Shown here: positions 7,176 through 14,278 of the stretch, in pieces
Numbering within the stretch: position 1 is the stretch's first letter
Layout: each line of letters opens with the position of its first letter
Source: JAVVFH01 sp032250585
GTDB taxonomy: Bacteria; Pseudomonadota; Gammaproteobacteria; Xanthomonadales; SZUA-36
Reading direction: 5' to 3'
Length of the DNA stretch: 16,842 nucleotides
NCBI GenBank assembly: GCA_032250585.1
Contig: JAVVFH010000050.1
Coordinates: 1 to 16,842, forward strand
The notes under the pieces: model-generated
Told to the model about the DNA's origin: nothing
Database searches by the model: none
Seen by the model: only the letters and a program-made list of their open reading frames with translations
Program-made: the position numbers and the translations under genes

Positions 7176-7678
7176 ACTTGAAGAATCCTCGCCTTTGCAC
7201 GCGGCTGTTTGCACTCATACTGCTGATTTGGATGACCGGCCTGCCGCCGGCCATGGCCGCTTTCGAGAACGAAGGTCCGGTGGACTTCACGCTGGAACTC
7301 CTGGGTGGCGGACAGGCTTCGCCGAGCGATTACCGGGGCGAATGGGTGGTCGTCAACTACTGGGCCACCTGGTGCGCGCCCTGCCGCAAGGAAATTCCCG
7401 AATTGTCGGAACTGCATGAGGCGCGCGGCGATGTGACCGTGCTCGGCCTGGCCTACGAGGAAACGGAGGATGCCGAGTTCGAGAAATTCCTGCAGGAATT
7501 CCATGCGAGCTATCCGATTCTCAAGGTCGACGTACAGCGCCCACCAAAGCCTTTCGGCGCGCCCAGGGTGCTGCCGACCACGATCATTCTCGATCGCGGC
7601 GGCCGGCCGGTGAAGTCTTTTCTCGGGCCGGTCACGCGCCAGGCGATCGAAGACTTTATCGACGGCAGTGACGGCTAG
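7172..7678 (+). CDS. periplasmic TlpA-like thiol-disulfide oxidoreductase
   Basis: A 168-residue exported thioredoxin-fold protein. Residues 1-29 form a signal peptide: basic start, hydrophobic LFALILLIWMTGLPP, probable cleavage at AMA|A. The redox motif WATWCAPC lies at 64-71, with Cys68 and Cys71. The cis-proline loop is VLPTT with Pro135. The FLQEFHASYPIL region fits the TlpA/ResA subfamily, which reduces selected periplasmic disulfides such as those of cytochrome c apoproteins or copper chaperones. No cytochrome-maturation gene is nearby to name the partner. Translation is coupled to yihY through ATGA. The TAG stop shares the CTAG tetranucleotide with the convergent lpxB stop. Confidence 0.88.
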   Translation: MNLKNPRLCTRLFALILLIWMTGLPPAMAAFENEGPVDFTLELLGGGQASPSDYRGEWVVVNYWATWCAPCRKEIPELSELHEARGDVTVLGLAYEETEDAEFEKFLQEFHASYPILKVDVQRPPKPFGAPRVLPTTIILDRGGRPVKSFLGPVTRQAIEDFIDGSDG

Positions 7679-8853
7679 CCGGCAGAGTCAGTCACACGTG
7701 GGGCAGCGTGGGACTCCAGCAGATCGGCAACGGCGTCGGCGGCGCGGCTGCTGGCGTCACAACGCAAGCGCTGATGCAGCTTCCGGAAGCGAGCTTTGAC
7801 TACGGCACGGCGTTCGGCATCATCCAGCCAGGCCGTGACCTCTTTTGCGAGCCGCGCGGCGTTTGCCTCCTGCTGAATCAGTTCCGGCACCAATGGTGCT
7901 CCGGCGAGGATATTAGGGAGCGCGAAAAATTGTGAATGAAGCAGGCGCAGGCCTTTCGCCAGGTGATACGTCGCCGGGGCGAGCCGGTAAGCTACCACCA
8001 TCGGCCGGTTGATCAGCATGGTTTCCAGTGTGGCCGTTCCGGAAGCGCACATCACCACGTCGGCGGCTGCAATCACTTCACGCGGTCGGCCGTCCACGCA
8101 TTGAATGTGATCGAAACCGCTGTGGTTCATGGCTTCGCGAAACACCTCCCGCACGCGGCTATTGGCCAGCGCAGCCACGAACTGCAGGCCATCGGCGCGT
8201 GTCTGCAGCAGTCGGGCGGCCTCGATCATCGGCGCCGCCAGGCGAGTGACTTCTCCGACCCGGCTGCCGGGCAGGATGGCGACGACGGGCCTTTGCGGAC
8301 CGAGGGCCAGCGCCACGCGAGCAGCGGAGGCATCCTGATTTTCGGTGATCTGGTCGGCAAGCGGATGGCCGACGTATGCGGCGACCGATTTGTGACCCTC
8401 GTAGAAAGCGGGTTCGAAGGGGAAAAGGCAAAGCACGAGATTCGCCGCGCGACCTATCTTGTGCACGCGGTTTTTCCGCCAGGCCCAGATCGTCGGACTC
8501 ACGTAGTGAACCGTGGGAATGGCGCTCCTGCGCAGCCCAATTTCCAGCCCCAGGTTGAAATCCGGCGCATCGATGCCGACGAACAGGTCTGGCGGCTGTG
8601 CGAGCAGGCGCCGGTATAAAGCGCGGCGTAATTTCAGCAGGCGGGGAAAATGTGCAAGCACTTCGAATAATCCGAATACCGCCAGTTCTTCGGCATCCCA
8701 CCAGATTTCCATCCCCGCCGCCCGCATTCTGTCGCCGCCAATGCCGGTGAACCGTGCGCCGGGATACCGTTCGACAAGGCGTTCGATCAGGGCGGCGCCC
8801 AGCTGGTCGCCCGAAGCCTCTCCGGCAACCAGGGCGATGTGCGGCTGGTGCAT
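7675..8853 (-). CDS. lpxB: lipid-A-disaccharide synthase LpxB
   Basis: A 392-residue GT19 glycosyltransferase. It joins UDP-2,3-diacylglucosamine and lipid X into the beta-1,6-linked lipid A disaccharide at the inner face of the cytoplasmic membrane. Motifs seen: GEASGD (11-16), GIDAPDFN (93-100, with the essential Asp region), HYVSPTIWAW (116-125), LPGSR (194-198) and SGTATLETML (271-280). The length is usual. ATG 8851-8853 lies 8 nt after lpxA, so it is in the same transcript. It is the last gene of the envelope operon here; the rnhB-dnaE genes that follow in E. coli are replaced by the convergent tlpA. Its stop codon overlaps that of tlpA, leaving no room for a terminator between them. Confidence 0.97.
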   Translation of the reverse strand: MHQPHIALVAGEASGDQLGAALIERLVERYPGARFTGIGGDRMRAAGMEIWWDAEELAVFGLFEVLAHFPRLLKLRRALYRRLLAQPPDLFVGIDAPDFNLGLEIGLRRSAIPTVHYVSPTIWAWRKNRVHKIGRAANLVLCLFPFEPAFYEGHKSVAAYVGHPLADQITENQDASAARVALALGPQRPVVAILPGSRVGEVTRLAAPMIEAARLLQTRADGLQFVAALANSRVREVFREAMNHSGFDHIQCVDGRPREVIAAADVVMCASGTATLETMLINRPMVVAYRLAPATYHLAKGLRLLHSQFFALPNILAGAPLVPELIQQEANAARLAKEVTAWLDDAERRAVVKARFRKLHQRLRCDASSRAADAVADLLESHAAPRVTDSAG

Positions 8854-8861
8854 GGCCCGTC

Positions 8862-9638
8862 TCAGCGAATGAAGTTCTTGACCGTGGTGCCGAGGAACTC
8901 GACCAGCGGCCGGACTTCGTCGTGACCGGCTGCCATTTCCTGCAGCTTGTCTCTGGCTTCTTCCAGCGACAGGCCCGAGCGGTAAAGCACCTTGTAGGCG
9001 CGCCGGATCTGCTGGATTTGCTCGGGTGTGTAACCCCGCCGCTTGAGCCCTTCGGTATTGACGCCCTTGGCCCGCGCTTTCTCACCCGAGACGGTTACGT
9101 ATGGCGGAATGCTCTGGTTCACGTGACTGGCGAAGGAGGTGAAACTGTGTTCGCCGACGTTGCAGAACTGGTGGATCAGTGCATAACCGGACAGGATCGC
9201 CCAGTCGCCGACCGTCACGTGGCCGGCCAGCGAGGCGTTGTTCGCCATGATGATGTTGTCGCCGAGCTGGCAGTCATGCGCGATGTGCACGCAAGCCATG
9301 ATCCAGTTGTTGTTGCCGATGAGAGTCTTGCCGCCACCCTGAACGGTGCCGCGGCTGAAGGTACACAATTCGCGGATGGTGTTGTTGTCGCCGATGATCA
9401 GCTCGGTGTCCTCGCCGGCGTACTTCATGTCCTGGGGTTCCTCGCCAATGGAGGCGAACTGGAAGATCCGGGTGTTGCTGCCAATGGTGGTGCGGCCGGT
9501 GAGCACCACGTGCGGCCCGATCCGGCAGCCGGGGCCGATGGTGACCTTGGGGCCGACAATGCTGAACGGCCCGATTTCGACGTCGTCGGCGATGCGGGCC
9601 GCTGGGTCGACCAGCGCTTTTTCATGGATACGGCTCAT
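8862..9638 (-). CDS. lpxA: acyl-ACP--UDP-N-acetylglucosamine O-acyltransferase LpxA
   Basis: A 258-residue left-handed beta-helix protein that performs the first step of lipid A synthesis, transferring an R-3-hydroxyacyl chain from ACP to the 3-OH of UDP-GlcNAc. Hexapeptide repeats run from about residue 12 to 185, followed by the helical C-terminal domain (EGLKRRGYTPEQIQQIRRAYKV region). Catalytic His121 lies in HIAHDC, aligned with E. coli His125; HQFC (156-159) is the second conserved site. Residue 169, the acyl-length ruler position, is Phe, where E. coli has Gly and P. aeruginosa Met, so a short chain is predicted. The start ATG 9636-9638 overlaps the fabZ stop (ATGA). The ATG 18 nt further upstream is rejected because it lies inside fabZ and adds a non-family MRRKTG. 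Confidence 0.97.
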   Translation of the reverse strand: MSRIHEKALVDPAARIADDVEIGPFSIVGPKVTIGPGCRIGPHVVLTGRTTIGSNTRIFQFASIGEEPQDMKYAGEDTELIIGDNNTIRELCTFSRGTVQGGGKTLIGNNNWIMACVHIAHDCQLGDNIIMANNASLAGHVTVGDWAILSGYALIHQFCNVGEHSFTSFASHVNQSIPPYVTVSGEKARAKGVNTEGLKRRGYTPEQIQQIRRAYKVLYRSGLSLEEARDKLQEMAAGHDEVRPLVEFLGTTVKNFIR

Positions 9639-10102
9639 GCCCGTTTTCCTGCGCAAATGAGTTCACAACTGGCGACCGATTTGCCGTCGACGCTGGCATG
9701 GCATTCGTAGTGGCCCACGTTGCGCATGATCCGTTTCTGCACGACGCGGATCAGCAATTGATCTCCCGGTACCACGACCTTGGTGAAACGCGCCTTGTCG
9801 ATCTTTACCAGGTAATAAAGCTCGCCTTCGCGGCCTTCGGTTTCCGCGGCCAGGTGCGCCAGCATCCCGGCGGCCTGCGCCATCGACTCGATCATCAACA
9901 CGCCCGGCATGACCGGGTTACCCGGAAAGTGGCCGTTGAAAAAAGGTTCGTTGATCGTGACGTTCTTGATCACTTCGATCGTCTTTTCGGGCTCCATCTG
10001 CAGGGAAACGACGCGGTCGATCAGCAAAAAGGGGTAGCGATGCGGCAGGTACTCCATGATTTTGGCGGTTTCCACCGGCCCGGGCAAAATGTGATCAGTC
10101 AT
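9635..10102 (-). CDS. fabZ: 3-hydroxyacyl-ACP dehydratase FabZ
   Basis: A 155-residue hot-dog-fold enzyme. It dehydrates R-3-hydroxyacyl-ACP in fatty acid elongation, in competition with LpxA and LpxD, which use the same substrates. The catalytic segment FNGHFPGNPVMPGVLMIESM (55-74) shows His58 and Glu72, matching E. coli His54 and Glu68. The LPHRYPFLLIDRV motif (19-31) is also conserved. ATG 10100-10102 lies inside the end of lpxD (8-nt overlap), and the stop overlaps the lpxA start by 4 nt. A longer in-frame reading into lpxD is rejected. Confidence 0.97.
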   Translation of the reverse strand: MTDHILPGPVETAKIMEYLPHRYPFLLIDRVVSLQMEPEKTIEVIKNVTINEPFFNGHFPGNPVMPGVLMIESMAQAAGMLAHLAAETEGREGELYYLVKIDKARFTKVVVPGDQLLIRVVQKRIMRNVGHYECHASVDGKSVASCELICAGKRA

Positions 10103-11144
10103 CGTCTGAGGCCATCTCCGATTGTTTTTCAATTTTTTGGACCCGGCGTGCCAGATCGTCGAGTTTGCGCAGCCGGGCCAGGTTTCGCTGCCAGTCCCTG
10201 ATCGGCTGGGCCGGAATCTGACCGGACCAGGACGTGCCCGTTTCTTCGACCGAGCGAAAGAGATCACTGCCGGCCGCCACGGTGGTCCGATCGGCGATGT
10301 TCAAATGGCCGCTGATGCCCACCGCGCCGGCCAGCAGGCAATATTCGCCGATACGGCTGCTGCCCGCGATACCGGCTTTGCCGGCGATGGCCGTGTGGGC
10401 GCCGATGTGCACGTTGTGCCCGATCTGTACCTGGTTGTCGATACGCACGTCCTCCTCCAGCACGGTGTCTTCGATGGCGCCGCGGTCGATGGTTGTATTG
10501 CAGCCTATTTCGCAGTCATCGCCGACGCGTACGCTGCCCAGTTGCGGGACTTTCTCCCAGTGATCCGTCGCAAAAGCAATGCCAAAGCCATCCGCCCCGA
10601 TCACTGCACCGGGATGAACGATGACCCGTTTACCGAGTTGGACGCCCGCGCCCAGCGTGACGTTGGCATAGAGCCGGCAGGCTTCGCCGAGCCGGCAGCC
10701 GGGCTCGAGCACAGCGCCTGGACCGATAATGCAGCCATTGGCGATTTCGCAGTGTTCACCGATCACCGCATGCGGCCCGATGCTGACGTCGCTGCCGATC
10801 TGCGCGCCGTCGGCGACCACGGCGCTGGGATGAATGCCCGCCGCGACTGCCGGCCTCCGGTCGAACAACCCCGCCAGGCGCGCAAAAGCGAGGTACGGAT
10901 CGGTCGCGACCAGGCAATGGGTCGGGCTTGCCGCTACGTCCTCCGGCTTGAGGATGACCGCGGCGGCCCGGGTTTGCGGAAGTTTGTTTCGATAGCCCGG
11001 ATTGGCCAGGAAGCTGATTTCGTCGGGTTTCGCGCCGGCCAGCGTCCCGACACCCGCGATCAAGACCGAACCGTCGCCTCTCAATTCGAGTTCGAAGCGC
11101 GCACTCAGGTCCTGCAGGCTGTAGGTGCTGTGGGCTCTGGCCAT
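10095..11144 (-). CDS. lpxD: UDP-3-O-(3-hydroxyacyl)glucosamine N-acyltransferase LpxD
   Basis: A 349-residue enzyme of lipid A synthesis that adds the second R-3-hydroxyacyl chain, to the 2-amino group, using acyl-ACP. Residues 1-100 form the uridine-binding N-terminal domain (DEISFLANPGYRNKL, 41-55). Hexapeptide beta-helix repeats run from about 104 to 295. Catalytic His243 lies in QIGHNVHIG, aligned with E. coli His239. DGFGIAF (185-191) and NTTIDRGAIEDTVLE (216-230) are family signatures. A short C-terminal amphipathic helix (ARLRKLDDLARRVQKIEKQ) closes the protein. ATG 11142-11144 lies 16 nt after the skp stop, so co-transcription is expected. It overlaps fabZ by 8 nt. Confidence 0.97.
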   Translation of the reverse strand: MARAHSTYSLQDLSARFELELRGDGSVLIAGVGTLAGAKPDEISFLANPGYRNKLPQTRAAAVILKPEDVAASPTHCLVATDPYLAFARLAGLFDRRPAVAAGIHPSAVVADGAQIGSDVSIGPHAVIGEHCEIANGCIIGPGAVLEPGCRLGEACRLYANVTLGAGVQLGKRVIVHPGAVIGADGFGIAFATDHWEKVPQLGSVRVGDDCEIGCNTTIDRGAIEDTVLEEDVRIDNQVQIGHNVHIGAHTAIAGKAGIAGSSRIGEYCLLAGAVGISGHLNIADRTTVAAGSDLFRSVEETGTSWSGQIPAQPIRDWQRNLARLRKLDDLARRVQKIEKQSEMASDDD

Positions 11145-11160
11145 CCGGTCGGGGGCTGAG

Positions 11161-11691
11161 TCAGGGCGTTGCCAATTCCAACTGGTCGGCGGCGTATTCC
11201 ACCTCCAGTTGCTCGAGAATCAGGTCGGTAATGTCGAGTTCCGGACTGGCATAGACCACCGGGCTCGAGATGATCAGGTCGAATCCGTTGCGGCGTGCGA
11301 TTTCCTCGACCGCGACGTTGATCTGTTCTTCCAGGCTTTGCACTTCCTCGGTGCGGCGGAAAGACAGTTCGTCTCTCAGGTCCTCCTTGCGGCGGGTGAT
11401 GCTGCGGCGGAGTTCGCGCAATTCCCGTTCAATCTGCGGCAGGTCATCGGCGGAAGCATCGGCCTGCTGGAGCCGTGCCTGCAGCGCTTCGGCACGCAGT
11501 TCATCCATCTCGATTGCGTCGTTTCGCCCACGAAACTCCTGGTCCAGCTTGGCGCGACCGGCCAGCACTTGCGGCGCACGATCCAGCACCTCCTTCATGT
11601 CGACGTAACCAATCCGCAATTCCTGGGCGCTGCCGGTCGCGCAGAGGGCGAGGCACAGTAAAAAAGCACAGATTTGGGCACAACTCCGCAT
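11161..11691 (-). CDS. skp: periplasmic OmpH/Skp chaperone
   Basis: A 176-residue OmpH/Skp-family protein. Skp trimers hold unfolded outer-membrane proteins in the periplasm and pass them to the Bam machine, consistent with bamA directly upstream. Residues 1-21 are a signal peptide, with likely cleavage GSA|QE. The chain then has the family strand IGYVDMKEVLDRAPQ (27-41), a long charged coiled coil (about 45-130) and the returning strand GFDLIISSPVVYASPELDIT (136-155). The start is uncertain. ATG 11691 has GGAG only one base away, and an upstream GTG (11709) has no Shine-Dalgarno sequence. ATG is preferred because it gives a normal signal peptide. Both choices leave the mature protein unchanged. 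Confidence 0.92.
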   Translation of the reverse strand: MRSCAQICAFLLCLALCATGSAQELRIGYVDMKEVLDRAPQVLAGRAKLDQEFRGRNDAIEMDELRAEALQARLQQADASADDLPQIERELRELRRSITRRKEDLRDELSFRRTEEVQSLEEQINVAVEEIARRNGFDLIISSPVVYASPELDITDLILEQLEVEYAADQLELATP

Positions 11692-11698
11692 ACTCCGT

Positions 11699-11704
11699 AT
11701 TGTA
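11699..11704 (-). promoter_or_regulatory. TACAAT -10-like box just before skp
   Basis: TACAAT (5/6 to TATAAT) on the minus strand ends 7 nt before the skp ATG. A start of transcription from it would fall at or next to the ATG, giving an almost leaderless mRNA. No good -35 is present at 16-19 nt spacing, so it may be chance. Confidence 0.25.
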
Positions 11705-11725
11705 CACACAAGACGGTGAAATCAC

Positions 11726-11751
11726 TAAGAAAACCGTCCCGCTGTTGCGGG
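11726..11751 (-). terminator. weak hairpin plus T-rich stretch between bamA and skp
   Basis: On the minus strand CCCGC-AACA-GCGGG (11751-11738) is followed, 4 nt later, by TTTTCTTA. The stem is only 5 bp and the T-run is broken, so at most partial termination (attenuation) is suggested. A second 6-bp inverted repeat, GACGGT/ACCGTC (11712-11717 and 11733-11738), overlaps it. The whole bamA-skp gap is 76 nt. Confidence 0.25.
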
Positions 11752-11767
11752 GCGCGGGCTGGCGGAC

Positions 11768-14212
11768 TCAGAATTGCGTTCCGAAAGAAAACTGCAGATC
11801 CTCGACCCGGTCGCCGGGCTGGTCGTTGAACGGAAACGCGTAGGAAATAACGATCGGCCCGATCGGAGCCTCCCAGGTGACGGAAAGGCCGAATGAGCCT
11901 CGCAGCTTGTTCGCATCGAAAGCGTCGATGTTTTCGTACACGTAGCCCGTGTCGACGAAAAGGGCGATGCGGGTGCCGCTCTGCCCGGCCAGGAAAGGCG
12001 TCGGTATGGCCAGTTCCAGGCCGCCGGCCACTTTGAAATCGCCGCCCACGGAGCGGCAAAAGCGGTCTTTCGGCCCCAGCGTGTTGTCGTCGTAACCGCG
12101 CAGGTCACGGACGCCGCCGCTGAAGAAATGCTCGAAGAAGGGCAGTCCCTTGTCCAAGGCCACGACATCCGTCTGGTCGCAAGTGGCTCCCGGCGGTAAT
12201 TCGGTGTCCTGGGGCGTTGCCTGCGAATCGTCGTCGTAACTGTCGTAGGAGTCACCGTAACCGACGTTGCCGCGCAGCGCGAACACCAGGCCACCCCAGA
12301 TCGGCCAGTATTTGGCGCCGCGGTAAATGAGTTTGTAGTACTCGCGTGAACTGCCGGGTACGGCCAACTGCAGCGACAGGGATTGCGCGGAACCCCGCGA
12401 CGGGTTCAGAAAGTGGTTGCGGCTGTCGCGGGTCCAGCTGACCGACCAGTCGAATACGTCGAATTCACGTTCGGAGCTGCTGATCACGCCGTTGCCGTCG
12501 AAATCCAGTGAGTGGGACAGGGGGTCTCCCGGCGTTGGCGCCAGCCCAAACTGCAGACAGGCTCCCTCGGTATCGAAGTCGACGCAGGAGAACGAACCGA
12601 TGTTGATCTGCGAACTGCGGAAGCCGCCGCCGGAGCGCAGGAAATCGACCTCGGTCACCGGGATGCCGAAATTGACCCCGGCTCCCCATTCGCTGCTGGT
12701 AAACGTGGAAATGTTGGCCCGGCCCTGATTGAACTCCTGGTAACGCACGAAAAAGCCGCGGCTGACGCCGTCGTCCGTCCAGTAGGGGTTGTCGTAGGAA
12801 ACGTTGATGCTCTTGACGATGCGGCTGTTCGAGATGCCAAGGCCGAGGCGCTTGCCGCTGCCGATGAAATTGTCCTGCTGCACGCTGAGCGACGCGATCA
12901 GGCCCTGGACCTGTGAGAAGCCGAGGCCGACCGTGAAGCTGCCCGCCGGCCGTTCGGAGACGTTGACGATGACGTCGACCTGATCGTCGGTGCCGGCCAC
13001 CGGCGGGGTCTCGATCTGGACCGACTCGAAATAGGTAAGGCGCTGCATGCGTATCCGGGAGCGGTCGATGGCGGACTGGGAGAACCAGGCGCCTTCCATC
13101 TGGCGCATCTCGCGGCGCAGCACCTCGTCCTTGCTCTTGGAGTTGCCGACGAACTGGATGCGGCGGATGTAGACACGCTTGCCGGGGTCGACGAAGAAAT
13201 TAACCGACACCAGGCGATTGTCGCGGTCTACGTCCGTGATCGGGTTCACATTGGCGAAGGCATAGCCGATATTGGCCAGGATCGCCGTGATGTTGTCGAC
13301 GCTCTGCTCGATTTTTTTGCGGGAGAAAATCTCGCCCGGCTGAACGATGATCATGCGCTGCAAGGTGCTTTCATCGATGACGAGGTCGCCGGTGATCTGG
13401 ATATCTTCGACGCCATACACATCGCCTTCCACCACGTTGGCGGTGATGTACACATTCTGTTTTTCCGGGCCGATCGAGACCTGGGTGGACTCGACGTTGA
13501 AGTCCACGTAACCCCGGTCCAGGTAGTAAGAGCGGAGTTTTTCGATGTCGCCGGAGAATTTTTCGCGTGAATACTGGCCTTCCTTCGACCAGAACTTCCA
13601 GCGCGGTTTGATGCCGGCCTCGAATTCGTCGAGGATTTCCTCGTCGGTGAAGGTTTCATTGCCGACGATGTTGATGTGCCGTATCTCGGCCACGTCGCCT
13701 TCGTCGATGACGATGGCGACGAGCACGCGGTTGCGGTCCAGTTCGGTAACGCGCGTGTCGACGCTGACGGCGTAGCGGCCCTGGCTGAAATACTGCTTGA
13801 TCAGCTCCTGCTTCAGCCGGTCCAGCACCAGCCGGTCGAAAACCTCGCCCTCGGACAGCCCGATGTCGAAGAGCACGCGCCTGAGTTCCTCTTCCTTGAT
13901 CGCCTTGTTGCCGGACAGGTTGACAGCGGAGATGGCCGGACGCTCCCGGACCCTGATCACGAGGATGTCGCCGTCCCGATCGAAAGCGATATCCTGGAAA
14001 AAACCCGTGCGGTGCAATTCCCGGATCGCGGTGCGGGCGATTGCACCGGTCAGTTCGTCGCCGGGGTTCAAGGGCAGATAGCTGTAGACGGTTCCTTCCG
14101 AGATGCGCTGCAGACCTTCGACCCGGATGTCGGACACGACGAACGGATCGACCGCCAGCGCGGGGGTCGAACATATCAGGCAGCTCAGGATTAGAGCAAA
14201 AAATCGTGTCAT
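11768..14212 (-). CDS. bamA: outer membrane assembly factor BamA (Omp85)
   Basis: An 814-residue Omp85 protein, the catalytic core of the Bam complex that folds beta-barrel proteins into the outer membrane. Signal peptide 1-20 (cleavage ALA|V). Five POTRA domains follow, at about 22-92, 93-173, 176-264, 267-345 and 348-421. The 16-strand barrel spans about 425-814. The loop-6 motif is LRGY (704-707), the equivalent of VRGF, and the last residue is Phe, as the beta-signal requires. Unusual details are an EF-hand-like loop (570-581) beside a Cys543/Cys552 pair in one extracellular loop, and an acidic stretch (655-670) near Cys678, with Cys719 after the LRGY loop. Length is near the family norm (about 790-810). 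It is flanked by rseP (66-nt gap) and skp (76-nt gap), so its own promoters are possible. Confidence 0.97.
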   Translation of the reverse strand: MTRFFALILSCLICSTPALAVDPFVVSDIRVEGLQRISEGTVYSYLPLNPGDELTGAIARTAIRELHRTGFFQDIAFDRDGDILVIRVRERPAISAVNLSGNKAIKEEELRRVLFDIGLSEGEVFDRLVLDRLKQELIKQYFSQGRYAVSVDTRVTELDRNRVLVAIVIDEGDVAEIRHINIVGNETFTDEEILDEFEAGIKPRWKFWSKEGQYSREKFSGDIEKLRSYYLDRGYVDFNVESTQVSIGPEKQNVYITANVVEGDVYGVEDIQITGDLVIDESTLQRMIIVQPGEIFSRKKIEQSVDNITAILANIGYAFANVNPITDVDRDNRLVSVNFFVDPGKRVYIRRIQFVGNSKSKDEVLRREMRQMEGAWFSQSAIDRSRIRMQRLTYFESVQIETPPVAGTDDQVDVIVNVSERPAGSFTVGLGFSQVQGLIASLSVQQDNFIGSGKRLGLGISNSRIVKSINVSYDNPYWTDDGVSRGFFVRYQEFNQGRANISTFTSSEWGAGVNFGIPVTEVDFLRSGGGFRSSQINIGSFSCVDFDTEGACLQFGLAPTPGDPLSHSLDFDGNGVISSSEREFDVFDWSVSWTRDSRNHFLNPSRGSAQSLSLQLAVPGSSREYYKLIYRGAKYWPIWGGLVFALRGNVGYGDSYDSYDDDSQATPQDTELPPGATCDQTDVVALDKGLPFFEHFFSGGVRDLRGYDDNTLGPKDRFCRSVGGDFKVAGGLELAIPTPFLAGQSGTRIALFVDTGYVYENIDAFDANKLRGSFGLSVTWEAPIGPIVISYAFPFNDQPGDRVEDLQFSFGTQF

Positions 14213-14278
14213 TGAGTCGGGTCCGTTGCGGCTCTTGTTTTTCGGGCACCTGTCAGACGAAATCCACGACCGGGCAGT

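Noticed and set aside
11641..11643. Skp as a lipoprotein (Cys17 after LAL)
   Set aside because: The residue before the Cys is Leu, not Gly, Ala or Ser, so the lipobox fails. A type I cleavage site GSA|QE follows.
14213..14278. SigmaE-type promoter before bamA
   Set aside because: A TCTGA is present but no GGAACTT-like -35 sits 16 nt upstream. The spacing of GGATAGA is wrong (20 nt).
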